64,000 nucleotides of DNA, taken from NCBI RefSeq assembly GCF_032098525.1, contig NZ_CP134890.1:2418001-2482000 (forward strand), in the 5' to 3' direction. Numbering within the stretch: position 1 is the stretch's first letter; each line of letters opens with the position of its first letter. A program made the position numbers and the translations under genes. The notes under the pieces are model-generated. The model was given only the letters and a program-made list of their open reading frames with translations, was not told the origin of the DNA and did not search any database. Below, in pieces: positions 1-9,058 of this stretch. This DNA comes from Flavobacterium sp. PMTSA4. Its GTDB lineage: Bacteria > Bacteroidota > Bacteroidia > Flavobacteriales > Flavobacteriaceae.

Positions 1-636
1 TTTAACCGAATCTACTTTTGGAATATATACTTCGCTAATCGGAGTTTTAGTTGAGGTAGTTAATAAATCTTTAAGCGAAAGTCTTCCTTTCAACCTGTTT
101 TCATCATCAACTACATAAATTGAATGTACACGAGTAACATTTTCGGCTTGAATACGCATTTCTTTTACACAAGTAAGTACGTTCCAGTTTTCATTTACTT
201 TTACAAGTTCTTTCCCCATCAAACCTCCAGCAGAATCTTCATCATAACGCAAAAGATCAACAATGTCCTTAGCATGTTCTAAATCTTCCAACTCCGAGAT
301 TACTTCCTCTTTTTTACTGTCGGGAAGTTCCGCAATAATATCGGCAGCATCGTCAGTATCTAACTCGTCAAGCTCTTCTGCAATCTCTTTTGCCGAAAGG
401 CCACGAAGAATTTTTTCACGAACATCTTCTTCTAATTCAAGAAGAATTTCAGCTGTTTTTTCGCTATCAAGGATTTTGAAAATGTAAGTAGCTTCATCAA
501 TGCTAAGTTCATCAAAAATTTCAGCAATATCAGCATGGTGCATATCATTCAACAAAACTTCCAATTCTTGGTCGTTCTTGGCTTGAATGAGTTGCTCAAT
601 TTGCTCTAATAATTCTTTGCTGATTTTAAATTGCAT
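1..636 (-). CDS. mgtE: Magnesium transporter MgtE, N-terminal part (gene runs off the window)
   Basis: Open reading frame on the minus strand starting at the ATG at 636 and open to base 1, giving the first 212 residues. The product begins MQFKISKELLEQIEQ. It holds the acidic, helical MgtE N-domain (about residues 20-125, rich in EELDELDTDDAADII-type repeats), then a CBS domain (LMGKELVKVNENW onward). In MgtE the N and CBS domains sense cytosolic Mg2+ and gate a dimeric channel. The membrane domain lies beyond the window. The start overlaps the end of rsmA by 11 bases, so the two are probably translated from one mRNA. The family is certain; completeness cannot be judged. Confidence 0.93.
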   Translation of the reverse strand, partial: MQFKISKELLEQIEQLIQAKNDQELEVLLNDMHHADIAEIFDELSIDEATYIFKILDSEKTAEILLELEEDVREKILRGLSAKEIAEELDELDTDDAADIIAELPDSKKEEVISELEDLEHAKDIVDLLRYDEDSAGGLMGKELVKVNENWNVLTCVKEMRIQAENVTRVHSIYVVDDENRLKGRLSLKDLLTTSTKTPISEVYIPKVDSVK

Positions 637-1405
637 TGGCTTCTATTTTTTGAGTAAGTTCAATGAATTGTTCTACCGACAACTGTTCTGGTCGCAGGTC
701 AAAGATAGTATCTTCTTTTAAATTATCAGACAATTGAAAAGATTTTAAACTATTTCTTAATGTCTTTCTACGTTGATTAAACCCTGTTTTTACTACGTTA
801 AAAAATAATTTTTCATCACATGGCAGCGTAAAATTTTCTTTTCTAATCATACGCATAACGCCCGATTTTACTTTTGGCGGCGGATTAAAAACATCTTCAT
901 TTACCGTGAAAAGATATTCCACATCATAAAAGGCTTGCGCTAAAACAGAAAGAATACCATAGGTTTTACTTCCTTTTTTTTCACAAATACGTTCGGCAAC
1001 TTCTTTTTGAAACATTCCAGAGAATTCGGGAACTTGATGACGCATTTCTAAACATTTGAATACAATTTGGGTTGAAATATTATAAGGGAAATTGCCTATG
1101 ATGGCAAAAGGTTTTCCTTCGAAAATTTCATTGATATTGTATTTTAAAAAATCTTTAGAAATAATTTTGTTATGCAATTTTGAATAATGAGAATTCAAGT
1201 AGTCAACGGATTCGTTATCAATTTCGATGACATAAGTATCGATTTCTTTTTCAAGAAGATATTTGGTCAAAACACCCATTCCTGGACCAATTTCTAAAAC
1301 GGTTTCATATCCAGAAAGCGTTAGCGTATCGGCAATGTTTTTAGCAATGCTTTCATCGGTTAAAAAATGTTGTCCTAGATGTTTTTTGGCCTTTACTTGA
1401 TTCAT
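626..1405 (-). CDS. rsmA: 16S rRNA dimethyladenosine transferase RsmA (KsgA)
   Basis: A 259-residue protein, the usual length. It dimethylates the two adjacent adenines of the 3'-terminal helix of 16S rRNA during small-subunit maturation, using S-adenosylmethionine. Visible motifs: GQHFL at residues 11-15, the SAM-binding EIGPGMG at 38-44, the catalytic NFPYNIS at 105-111 (the clade form of NLPYN) and FNPPPKV near 173. It lies 30 bases after the DUF4286 gene and overlaps the mgtE start, so it is mid-operon. Confidence 0.97.
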   Translation of the reverse strand: MNQVKAKKHLGQHFLTDESIAKNIADTLTLSGYETVLEIGPGMGVLTKYLLEKEIDTYVIEIDNESVDYLNSHYSKLHNKIISKDFLKYNINEIFEGKPFAIIGNFPYNISTQIVFKCLEMRHQVPEFSGMFQKEVAERICEKKGSKTYGILSVLAQAFYDVEYLFTVNEDVFNPPPKVKSGVMRMIRKENFTLPCDEKLFFNVVKTGFNQRRKTLRNSLKSFQLSDNLKEDTIFDLRPEQLSVEQFIELTQKIEANAI

Positions 1406-1435
1406 AATTTGTTTTTGTATTCCTTCAAAAGGAAA

Positions 1436-1747
1436 TTAATGTTCCGAAATCAATTCCAATTCGGTTCTAAAAGCCAACATTTTTTCACCAAAAAGTTGCG
1501 CTCCTTCTTCTCTAAGTCTTGGCGCATCTTCATCATAATATTTTTGAAGCGTTTCTTTACTGTCTGTAGTATATTGAATGGCATAAGTAATTCCACCCAT
1601 TTCTTCTTCTACCAAAACACGAACCATGCGTGCCGAAGAGAATTTACCTGTGTTTAAAACATCTTGAATATGTTTGGTTTGCATCCAGTCCATCCATTGG
1701 TCGTGAACGCTTTCGTGAATATTAATAGTAACGTTATAGAGAATCAT
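1436..1747 (-). CDS. DUF4286 family protein
   Basis: A small 103-residue protein that I place in the DUF4286 family from its start (MILYNVTINIHESVHDQW), its GGITYAIQYT core and its ending in a TELELISEH-like tail. The size and pattern resemble a ferredoxin-like or antibiotic-biosynthesis-monooxygenase-type fold, but no catalytic residues can be named. There is no signal peptide, so it is probably cytosolic. It sits between a TPR protein (39 bases upstream) and rsmA (30 bases downstream) on the same strand. The function is unknown. Confidence 0.8.
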   Translation of the reverse strand: MILYNVTINIHESVHDQWMDWMQTKHIQDVLNTGKFSSARMVRVLVEEEMGGITYAIQYTTDSKETLQKYYDEDAPRLREEGAQLFGEKMLAFRTELELISEH

Positions 1748-1786
1748 TTTGTGTAGTATAAAAATTTATTTTGTAAAAAAGTAAGT

Positions 1787-3565
1787 CTAAAGATTGTTGT
1801 CACCACGTAGTTGACGGTATTTTTTTCTACTGTCAACATAGTAAATACTGTCTTCGTGTTTGAAAATCATTTCTTCATAAAGCGGTTTCGCCTTTTCGGC
1901 ATCGTTGAGCTTCAAATTGTAAATATCTGCCGAAAAATACAAGGCTTCATCAACATAAATAGCATCTTTATGATTGGTAATTATTTCACTATAATTTTCT
2001 AAAGCTTTAGTATAATCGCCAAGTTTTTCATATATCTTTCCGATACGAAGCAATGTAACAGGTTCAATTTCTTCGCCTTTGTGTTCTTTTAAAATCAGTT
2101 GAAACTGAGATAATGCTTCTTGCTTTTTGTTTTGATATAACAGAAAATCACCTCTGGCAAATTTTTTCAAAGCAACCTGAGTTGAATCTTCCACAGTGTT
2201 ATCACTTATCAGCAAAAATAAATCTAACGCATCGTTAGCAATCAATTGTGTTGAAGCCGATTTTAATACTTTCAATTGGTGCGAAGCCCATTCAAAATCG
2301 GTTTTGTAATAGCTGGTTTTAGCAGTTTTCAAACTTGCTTCTTGCCCAACGACATCACCGCTTAAATCATTTTCAATTTGCGAATAGTAAATCAAGGCTT
2401 GATTGAATTTTTCTTCATAAAGTAAAATATCAGCCAAATCCATTTTTACTTCTGCCATTTGATATTTGTTCAAAGGCATATCCATAGCATTTTTTAAAAT
2501 GGTTTTTGCTTTCTCGGTATTTTTTAAATGAAAGGCAGAAAAATTAGCATCCAATTTCAATAAAGACAACGTATAAGGACTAATTCCAAATTCTTTAAGT
2601 AATAAATCCAATTCTTGAGTAATAGCTGGATAATCTTTTTCAGTGGCATTATCAATTTTCATTTCTACCAAATAAGAATGCGCTTGAATCAACAAATCCA
2701 AATCATTTGTATTATCCAAAACAAAAGTCAAAATCTCTTTGGCAGCTTCGTTATCTTTATCTTCAATAGCCATTTGGGCTAAGTTTACAATGTTAGAAAA
2801 AGACTCAGGATTTCGTTTATAAATGGCTTTTTGCTGAATAAAAGCTTTGCCATATTCTTTCAGTTGAACGTAATACCAACTTAAAAAGTCATTCCAAAAA
2901 ACATCTTGTGTTTTTTGAGTTCTGAGTAATAATGCTTTTCTAAGCGAATTGTTGAAGTTTTCATCCGCATCTTCCGTCATAAATCGCGATAACTGATTTT
3001 GAATTATGGGAAGATTTTGTGGATTTTGATAACTTTCAGCAAGAAACGTTTCAATCATTAAGTCAGTATTTCCTTTTTGACCATAAAGCAATGCCATTTG
3101 AAAATTGAAACTCATTTTTGGTTCTTTTGTCAAAGCAGTTTGGTAGGCTAATAAAGCATAATCTACCAAAGCTTTACGCTCAAAAACATAAGCAATGCCA
3201 TAAACTTCGTTGGCATTACTCTTTATTTTTTCAATGGCTTGGTCATAATATTTAGTAGCTTTTGCATCGTCTTTTTGCAATTGATAATTATAACCCAATT
3301 CAATTAAAAGATTGCTTTGTCGATATTTATCTAATCGCTCTAAAATTGCTTTTTCAGCTTTATCATATTGCTGCAACTGCTGATAACACTCAATTACACG
3401 TTGAAAATAATTAGAATTTCCAACCTGTGCTTTTAACAATTCTTCATACGAAACCAACGCTTTTTCAAATTCACCACGGTCAAAATAATTGTTTGCCAAT
3501 TGCTCGTTTTGAGCTTTAGCAAAAAAACAAAGGAATAGAAAAAGGATGATTAGATTTTTTTTCAT
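1787..3565 (-). CDS. Secreted tetratricopeptide-repeat protein
   Basis: 592 residues. It starts with a signal peptide (MKKNLIILFLFLCFFAKAQ, cleavage likely after residue 18-19), so it is exported to the periplasm or anchored at the envelope. The rest is helical with TPR-like units: clear ones near residues 21-60 (NYFDRGEFEKALVSYEELL), 90-120 and 500-570 (LLRIGKIYEKLGDYTKALENY). There is no catalytic domain. TPR proteins usually act as assembly scaffolds. The partner cannot be told from sequence, and neighbours are housekeeping genes (rsmA, serS). Confidence 0.85.
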   Translation of the reverse strand: MKKNLIILFLFLCFFAKAQNEQLANNYFDRGEFEKALVSYEELLKAQVGNSNYFQRVIECYQQLQQYDKAEKAILERLDKYRQSNLLIELGYNYQLQKDDAKATKYYDQAIEKIKSNANEVYGIAYVFERKALVDYALLAYQTALTKEPKMSFNFQMALLYGQKGNTDLMIETFLAESYQNPQNLPIIQNQLSRFMTEDADENFNNSLRKALLLRTQKTQDVFWNDFLSWYYVQLKEYGKAFIQQKAIYKRNPESFSNIVNLAQMAIEDKDNEAAKEILTFVLDNTNDLDLLIQAHSYLVEMKIDNATEKDYPAITQELDLLLKEFGISPYTLSLLKLDANFSAFHLKNTEKAKTILKNAMDMPLNKYQMAEVKMDLADILLYEEKFNQALIYYSQIENDLSGDVVGQEASLKTAKTSYYKTDFEWASHQLKVLKSASTQLIANDALDLFLLISDNTVEDSTQVALKKFARGDFLLYQNKKQEALSQFQLILKEHKGEEIEPVTLLRIGKIYEKLGDYTKALENYSEIITNHKDAIYVDEALYFSADIYNLKLNDAEKAKPLYEEMIFKHEDSIYYVDSRKKYRQLRGDNNL

Positions 3566-3583
3566 GAAATGAAGTTAAAAAGC

Positions 3584-3624
3584 AATGCACTAAAGTAACG
3601 TTTTTTGTGTCAAATTAGTGCATT
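3584..3624 (-). terminator. Inverted repeat between serS and the TPR gene, possible terminator
   Basis: A perfect 10-base inverted repeat (AATGCACTAA at 3584-3593, TTAGTGCATT at 3615-3624) with a 21-base loop. It lies downstream of serS on the minus strand and is followed on that strand by GCTTTTTAAC. The T run fits a terminator for serS, but the loop is long and the repeat is close to the TPR gene start, so a regulatory role is also possible. Confidence 0.5.
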
Positions 3625-3644
3625 ATTTAAGGAAGATTAACGTT

Positions 3645-4916
3645 TTAGTTAATTATATCAAAACCAGTATATGGTCGTAAAACCTCCGGGATAACAATTC
3701 CTTCAGGAGTTTGATAGTTTTCAATAATTCCTGCAAGAACTCTTGGCAACGCCAATGAGCTTCCGTTCAAGGTATGTGCTAATTGCGTTTTTCCATCTTT
3801 TCCTTTAAAACGTAATTTCAAACGATTGGCTTGAAAAGTTTCAAAGTTGGATACTGAACTTATTTCTAACCAACGATCTTGAGCGGTTGAAAATACTTCA
3901 AAATCATAAGTTAATGCCGAAGCAAAACTCATATCACCACCACAAAGTCTTAAAACTCTAAACGGTAATTTTAATTCACGCATAATGTTTTTAACGTGTT
4001 CAACCATTCCATCCAAAGCTTCATATGATTTCTCAGGATGTTCAATACGAACGATTTCTACTTTATCAAATTGATGCAAGCGATTCAAACCACGAACATG
4101 CGCACCATACGAACCAGCTTCTCTACGGAAACATGGTGTATAACCAGTGCAAAGAATTGGCAATTCGTTTTCTTGTAAAATGACATCTCTAAATAAATTG
4201 GTAACCGGAACTTCAGCCGTAGGAATCAAATACAAATCATCCAAACCAACATGATACATCTGACCTTCTTTGTCAGGCAATTGTCCTGTTCCATAACCCG
4301 AAGCTTCATTTACCAAATGCGGAACTTGCACTTCTTGATAGCCAGCATCAGTATTTTTATCTAAAAAATAAGAAATCAAAGCGCGTTGTAATTTGGCTCC
4401 TTTTCCTTTATAAACCGGAAATCCTGCACCCGTAATTTTTACGCCTAATTCAAAATCTATGATGTCATATTTTTTTACTAAATCCCAGTGAGGTAAAGCT
4501 CCATCATGTAAAACTGGAATGTCACCTTCCTGAAAAACATTCAGGTTTTCCTCTGGAGTTTTCCCTTCCGGAACAATATCCGCTGGAAGATTAGGCAACA
4601 AATACATTTTTTGTTGTAACTCATTAGCAAACACATCAAGCTTTTCAGAAAGTTCTTTACTGGTTTCTTTAAGTTGCGATGTTTTTTGTTTTAAAATTTC
4701 TGCTTTTGCTTTTTCGCCATTTTTCATCATTTCTCCAATAGATGAAGAAAGTTTATTGGCTTCGGCTAAGGTATTATCAAGAGCAACTTGAGTGCTTCTT
4801 CTGTTTTCGTCTAACTGAATTACTTCTTCCACTATGGTTTTTGCATCCATATGTTTTTTAGCTAAAGCAGTAATTACTTGGTCTTTATTTTCTCTGATGT
4901 AACTAATCTGTAACAT
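3645..4916 (-). CDS. serS: Seryl-tRNA synthetase
   Basis: Class II synthetase that charges tRNA-Ser with serine. From the ATG at 4916 it is 423 residues (MLQISYIRENKDQV), matching the family N-terminus. An upstream in-frame ATG at 4940 would add eight residues, but a likely -7 box (TAAATTTG, 4938-4945) overlaps it, so 4916 is preferred. The N-terminal half is the long coiled-coil tRNA-binding arm (about residues 30-110). Motif 2 is visible as FRREAGSYG and motif 3 as LNGSSLALPR. A tRNA-Ser gene lies at 44948 in this window. Confidence 0.97.
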   Translation of the reverse strand: MLQISYIRENKDQVITALAKKHMDAKTIVEEVIQLDENRRSTQVALDNTLAEANKLSSSIGEMMKNGEKAKAEILKQKTSQLKETSKELSEKLDVFANELQQKMYLLPNLPADIVPEGKTPEENLNVFQEGDIPVLHDGALPHWDLVKKYDIIDFELGVKITGAGFPVYKGKGAKLQRALISYFLDKNTDAGYQEVQVPHLVNEASGYGTGQLPDKEGQMYHVGLDDLYLIPTAEVPVTNLFRDVILQENELPILCTGYTPCFRREAGSYGAHVRGLNRLHQFDKVEIVRIEHPEKSYEALDGMVEHVKNIMRELKLPFRVLRLCGGDMSFASALTYDFEVFSTAQDRWLEISSVSNFETFQANRLKLRFKGKDGKTQLAHTLNGSSLALPRVLAGIIENYQTPEGIVIPEVLRPYTGFDIIN

Positions 4917-4937
4917 GTTTTTTTCTTTATAAGGACG

Positions 4938-4945
4938 CAAATTTA
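4938..4945 (-). promoter_or_regulatory. -7 box of the serS promoter
   Basis: Minus-strand TAAATTTG matches the Bacteroidota -7 consensus TANNTTTG and lies about 22 bases before the serS ATG. No clear -33 TTG is seen. Confidence 0.5.
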
Positions 4946-5057
4946 ATGAATTGTTTTATAAAAGAATAGTATTTATGATGCTTCATTATGAATTAAGGAA
5001 AAATTAAAAATAACTGAGTATTAAATTATTATATTCGCAAAAAAATCACCTACTATA

Positions 5058-6974
5058 ATGAAAAAAATATACTTTTTGTTATTTTGTTTGTCAATTTCAT
5101 ATGTTTATTCTCAAAAAAGCAAGTTGAATGTGGAGACGATTGCAGAGGCTGAAATGAAATCGGCATCAGCATTAATGAATTTACAAGTAAATCCAAATAC
5201 AGCTAATTATGATGTCACCTATCATAGATTAGAGTTTACCCTTAATCCTTCCGTTTATTTTATCACAGGGAAAGTTACAACAACCTTCAAAGCGTTAAGC
5301 AATATGACAACTGTTACTTTTGATTTAACCAATCAATTAACGGTTAGTTCAGTGAAAATAGGAACAACAAACTTGAGTTTTGTTCAAAATGCAAATAATG
5401 AATTGGTGATTACATTACCAACAACTCTAACAACAAATAATTTCGCAACAGTTGAAATAAATTATTCAGGACAACCAGCAACTGGCGAACAAGCTTTTAC
5501 ACAAGAAACTCATAGCGGAACACCTGTAATTTATACACTTTCGGAACCATTTGGAGCACGCGATTGGTGGCCATGCAAACAAGACTTGAATGACAAAGTA
5601 GATAGTATTGATGTGTTTATTACTGCGCCATCTCAATATGTAAGTGTTGCAAACGGAATTGAAACAACCGCACCAGTGATTAATGGAGCAAATAAAACGA
5701 CTCATTTTCATCACGGTTATCCAATTCCGGCTTATCTGATTGCAATAGCAGTTACTAATTATCAAGTTTTTAATCAAACAGCTGGTACTGCGCCAAACAC
5801 GTTTCCAATTATAAATTACATCTATCCTGAAAATTATTCATCGTCTGTTACTGCTTTAGCACAGACATTACCAATAATGAATTTGTATGAAACTCTGATT
5901 GAACCATATCCTTTTAGAAATGAAAAATACGGTCATGCACAATTCGGTTGGGGTGGTGGAATGGAACATACAACAGTTTCATTTATGTATAACTTTAGTC
6001 GTGGCCTAATTGCTCACGAGCTTGGTCATCAGTGGTTTGGTGACAAAGTAACCTGTGGCTCATGGAAAGACATTTGGTTAAACGAAGGCTTTGCAACATA
6101 CATGGCGGCAATGGTTATAGAAAACTTCGATGGAATTCCAGCATTTGTTTCTGAAAAAGCTTCCATGATTAATAATATCACTTCACAGCCAAATGGAAAT
6201 GTATATTTAACCGATACACAAGCAACCAATGTAAACAGAATTTTCAGTAGCAGATTGAGCTACAATAAAGGCGCAATGATTTTAGAAATGCTACGCTTCA
6301 AAATGGGTGACACTGCTTTTTTCCAAGCTTTGCGCAATTATTTAGCCGATGTTAATTTGGCTTATAAATATGCAGTTACTACCGATTTAAAAGGTCATTT
6401 AGAAGCCGTTTATGGACAAAGTTTAACTGAGTTTTTTAATGATTGGGTTTATAATCAAGGTTACCCAACCTATACAATTACAGCTCAAAATTGGGGAACA
6501 GGTCAAGCTAGATTTACAGTTTCTCAAACACAATCAGACGCTTCAGTAAGCTTTTTTGAAATGCCAGTTCCGGTTAGAATATTTGGCTCTGGAGGTCAAC
6601 AATATGATGTTGTGTTACAAAACACAACCAATAACCAGCAATTTATCGTTAATGTTCCATTCACCATTACAAGTGTTTCATTTGACCCTGATAAACATTT
6701 AATTGCAAAAAATTCAACAGCTACTTTAGGCAACTCTGTTGTTGAATGGAATCAAGCAATTTCAGTGTATCCAAACCCAACAAATTCATACATTTATATT
6801 CAAAAACCTAGCGATTTAGAAATTTCCGCTGTAACACTTTTCAATTCTTTGGGACAAATAGTGCTAAAATCAAATAGTACAGAAGTGTCAATTGAAGAAT
6901 TGTCTTCGGGTGTTTATGAACTCCAATTGACTACAAATCAAGGAAATTTTCATAAAAGAATCATAAAACAATAA
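5058..6974 (+). CDS. Secreted M1-family aminopeptidase with T9SS type A sorting domain
   Basis: 638 residues. A signal peptide (MKKIYFLLFCLSISYVYSQ) leads into the M1 N-terminal beta domain. The zinc site is complete: HELGH with ligands H320 and H324 and the general base E321, then third ligand E343 in WLNEGFATYM. The usual GAMEN exopeptidase motif appears as GGMEH. The last 70 or so residues (SVYPNPTNSYIYI ... GVYELQLTT ... IIKQ) are a type A C-terminal domain, which directs export through the type IX secretion system. The protein should be cell-surface or extracellular and cleave N-terminal residues from peptides. It stands alone on the plus strand, divergent from serS. Confidence 0.93.
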   Translation: MKKIYFLLFCLSISYVYSQKSKLNVETIAEAEMKSASALMNLQVNPNTANYDVTYHRLEFTLNPSVYFITGKVTTTFKALSNMTTVTFDLTNQLTVSSVKIGTTNLSFVQNANNELVITLPTTLTTNNFATVEINYSGQPATGEQAFTQETHSGTPVIYTLSEPFGARDWWPCKQDLNDKVDSIDVFITAPSQYVSVANGIETTAPVINGANKTTHFHHGYPIPAYLIAIAVTNYQVFNQTAGTAPNTFPIINYIYPENYSSSVTALAQTLPIMNLYETLIEPYPFRNEKYGHAQFGWGGGMEHTTVSFMYNFSRGLIAHELGHQWFGDKVTCGSWKDIWLNEGFATYMAAMVIENFDGIPAFVSEKASMINNITSQPNGNVYLTDTQATNVNRIFSSRLSYNKGAMILEMLRFKMGDTAFFQALRNYLADVNLAYKYAVTTDLKGHLEAVYGQSLTEFFNDWVYNQGYPTYTITAQNWGTGQARFTVSQTQSDASVSFFEMPVPVRIFGSGGQQYDVVLQNTTNNQQFIVNVPFTITSVSFDPDKHLIAKNSTATLGNSVVEWNQAISVYPNPTNSYIYIQKPSDLEISAVTLFNSLGQIVLKSNSTEVSIEELSSGVYELQLTTNQGNFHKRIIKQ

Positions 6975-7014
6975 CCTATTTCGAAAAATACTTCAAAGGC
7001 TTGTTTGAAAACCT

Positions 7015-7022
7015 TACTTTTG
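7015..7022 (+). promoter_or_regulatory. -7 box upstream of rseP
   Basis: TACTTTTG fits TANNTTTG and lies 33 bases before the rseP ATG. No convincing -33 element is present. Confidence 0.4.
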
Positions 7023-7055
7023 TGCGCTAGTTTAGAAAAGAATTAAAATTAAAGA

Positions 7056-8402
7056 ATGGAAATTGTTATCAAATTATCTCAATTTTTATTGAGTTTATCA
7101 ATACTTATTATACTTCACGAGCTTGGACATTTTATTCCTGCCAAATTATTCAAAACCCGAGTAGAAAAATTCTACTTGTTCTTTGATGTTAAATATTCAT
7201 TGTTCAAAAAGAAAATTGGCGAAACGGTCTATGGTATTGGTTGGTTGCCTCTTGGTGGTTACGTAAAAATCGCCGGAATGATTGACGAAAGCATGGACAA
7301 AGAACAAATGCAAGGCGAAGCACAGCCTTGGGAATTCCGTTCAAAACCGGCCTGGCAGCGTTTAATTATCATGCTTGGTGGTGTTACAGTGAATTTCATT
7401 TTAGCATTTATTATCTATATTGGGATGGCCTATGCTTATGGCGATTTTTACATAAAAAATGAAGATATCAAAGACGGTATTTGGGTTACCAATCCGGTAG
7501 TAGAAAATGCAGGAATCCAAACAGGCGATAAGATTCTTTCTATTGATGGTCAAAAAGTAGACAAATTTGTGCCTTCAGTAAGCTTGGATATCTTGATGTC
7601 AAAGCAAGTAGTGGTTGAACGTGCTGGAGAAGAAAAAACAATCACACTTCCAGTTAATTTCATTGGTAAAATACTTGATGAAAACAAGAAGAATGTAATA
7701 ACACTTAGAATGCCTTTTGTAATAGGAGGATTTGCTGATGATTCTAAAAACAAAGAACAACTTAAAACAAAAGATATTTTAGTTTCTCTTAATGGCAATC
7801 CCGTCAAATATTACGATGAAGTAAAATCTGTTTTAGAAGCCCATAAAAATCAAAAAATAAACGCTACCGTTTTAAGAGATAACAAAGAAACTCCTGTTAC
7901 ACTTCAAGTTGATAAAGAAGGAAAACTAGGTGTTGGTCTTGGCACATTACAAGAAGACAACCTCGAAAAACTAGGCTACTATAAATTCAGCAAAGAAAGC
8001 TATGGCTTCTTCGAATCATTCCCAATCGGTATCGAAAGAGGTGTTACCCAACTAGGAAACTACTGGAAACAACTAAAAGCAATATTCAATCCAAGCACAG
8101 GCGCATACAAAGGCGTGGGAGGTTTTGCAGCTATCTATAACGTGTTTCCTGATACTTGGAGCTGGGAAACATTCTGGAACATCACAGCATTGCTTTCAAT
8201 CATGCTAGGAGTAATGAATTTATTGCCAATTCCAGCCTTAGACGGTGGTCACGTAATGTTTTTACTATACGAAATGATATCAGGAAAAACACCATCAGAT
8301 AAGTTCATGGAAAGAGCACAATTAGTTGGTTTTGTACTGCTAATTAGTTTGTTACTCTTTGCCAACGGAAACGATATTTACAAAGCAATTGTAGGCAAAT
8401 AA
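7056..8402 (+). CDS. rseP: Site-2 protease RseP (membrane zinc metalloprotease)
   Basis: 448 residues. An intramembrane protease that cuts transmembrane segments of anti-sigma factors and leftover signal peptides. The first membrane segment carries HELGH (zinc ligands H21 and H25, catalytic E22). The last third carries NLLPIPALDGG with the third ligand D396. Between them are two periplasmic PDZ domains (about residues 130-290; a clear GIQTGDKILSIDG). The length and order fit the RseP/MMP group. It starts 81 bases after the M1 peptidase gene and is followed by tRNA-Asn. No anti-sigma factor gene is nearby to name its substrate. Confidence 0.95.
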   Translation: MEIVIKLSQFLLSLSILIILHELGHFIPAKLFKTRVEKFYLFFDVKYSLFKKKIGETVYGIGWLPLGGYVKIAGMIDESMDKEQMQGEAQPWEFRSKPAWQRLIIMLGGVTVNFILAFIIYIGMAYAYGDFYIKNEDIKDGIWVTNPVVENAGIQTGDKILSIDGQKVDKFVPSVSLDILMSKQVVVERAGEEKTITLPVNFIGKILDENKKNVITLRMPFVIGGFADDSKNKEQLKTKDILVSLNGNPVKYYDEVKSVLEAHKNQKINATVLRDNKETPVTLQVDKEGKLGVGLGTLQEDNLEKLGYYKFSKESYGFFESFPIGIERGVTQLGNYWKQLKAIFNPSTGAYKGVGGFAAIYNVFPDTWSWETFWNITALLSIMLGVMNLLPIPALDGGHVMFLLYEMISGKTPSDKFMERAQLVGFVLLISLLLFANGNDIYKAIVGK

Positions 8403-8429
8403 TATTTTTTGAAAATTTTCTATAAATTG

Positions 8430-8460
8430 TTTGCAAAAAATAAAATTCGTTCTATCTTTG
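8430..8460 (+). promoter_or_regulatory. Promoter of tRNA-Asn
   Basis: TTTG at 8430-8433, a 19-base spacer and TATCTTTG at 8453-8460 match the Bacteroidota primary sigma consensus. The tRNA begins 25 bases downstream. Confidence 0.75.
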
Positions 8461-8485
8461 CAACCGCTTAAAAGATAAAACATCT

Positions 8486-8559
8486 TCCTCCTTAGCTCAG
8501 TTGGTTAGAGCATCTGACTGTTAATCAGAGGGTCCTTGGTTCGAGCCCAAGAGGGGGAG
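8486..8559 (+). tRNA. tRNA-Asn (anticodon GTT)
   Basis: A 74-base cloverleaf. Acceptor TCCTCCT pairs with AGGGGGA (one T-G wobble). The D arm includes TAGCTCAGTTGGTTAGAGC, the anticodon stem TCTGA/TCAGA encloses loop CTGTTAA with anticodon GTT, and the T arm is CTTGG-TTCGAGC-CCAAG. The discriminator is G8559 and the 3' CCA is not encoded, so it must be added after transcription. A promoter precedes it and a terminator follows within 10 bases. Confidence 0.98.
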
Positions 8560-8568
8560 CAAAAACAA

Positions 8569-8604
8569 AAAGACTTCACAGGGATGTGAGGTCTTTTGTT
8601 TTTT
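8569..8604 (+). terminator. Terminator after tRNA-Asn, probably bidirectional
   Basis: A 12-bp stem (8569-8580 with 8585-8596, one G-T wobble) around loop GGGA, followed by TGTTTTTT. The reverse strand also ends in a T-rich run, so it can also stop the umuC-umuD transcript arriving from the other side. Confidence 0.9.
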
Positions 8605-8623
8605 AGATTGTTTTGTTATTTTT

Positions 8624-9058
8624 TCACACACTTTTAATCACATAGGTAACAATTCCCCAAATGATTAATTCATTTTCCTCAGTAACTTTTATAGGCTGAA
8701 ACTCTTTGTTTTCAGGAACCAAGAACACACAATCTTTCTCTATTTTAATGCGTTTAACCGTAAATTCACCATCAATACAACACACGGCAATTTTGTTATT
8801 CATTGGTTCTAAACTTCTATCAATAACCATTATGTCGCCATTGTCAATACCTGCGCCAATCATAGAGTTCCCGTTAGCTTTGGCATAAAAAGTAGTTTCT
8901 CTGTTTTTTACCAAAACATTGTCCAAACTTACTGTTGTTTCATCAAAATCAGCTGCAGGCGAAGGAAATCCTGCTTTAATTCCATCAGAAACAAATGCCT
9001 GACCATTTTTGTGTTCCAAGTCAGGTAAAAAGAAAGAAAAGGTATTTTTTATTGACAT
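8624..9058 (-). CDS. umuD: UmuD-like autoproteolytic subunit of DNA polymerase V (S24 family)
   Basis: 144 residues, the UmuD length. It has the LexA/UmuD serine-lysine dyad, S65 in GNSM and K102 in EFTVKRI, and an A29-G30 bond in GIKAGF as the probable self-cleavage site. There is no DNA-binding domain, so it is UmuD rather than LexA. After RecA-stimulated cleavage UmuD' joins UmuC to make the error-prone polymerase. It is the second gene of the pair: its ATG lies inside the last codons of umuC, sharing ATGTCAATAA (10 bases). The usual order in other bacteria is umuD first. Confidence 0.92.
   Translation of the reverse strand: MSIKNTFSFFLPDLEHKNGQAFVSDGIKAGFPSPAADFDETTVSLDNVLVKNRETTFYAKANGNSMIGAGIDNGDIMVIDRSLEPMNNKIAVCCIDGEFTVKRIKIEKDCVFLVPENKEFQPIKVTEENELIIWGIVTYVIKSV

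Noticed and set aside
1420..1434. Hairpin TTCCTT/AAGGAA between the DUF4286 gene and rsmA
   Set aside because: Six base pairs with a three-base loop and no T run on the minus strand; too weak for a terminator.
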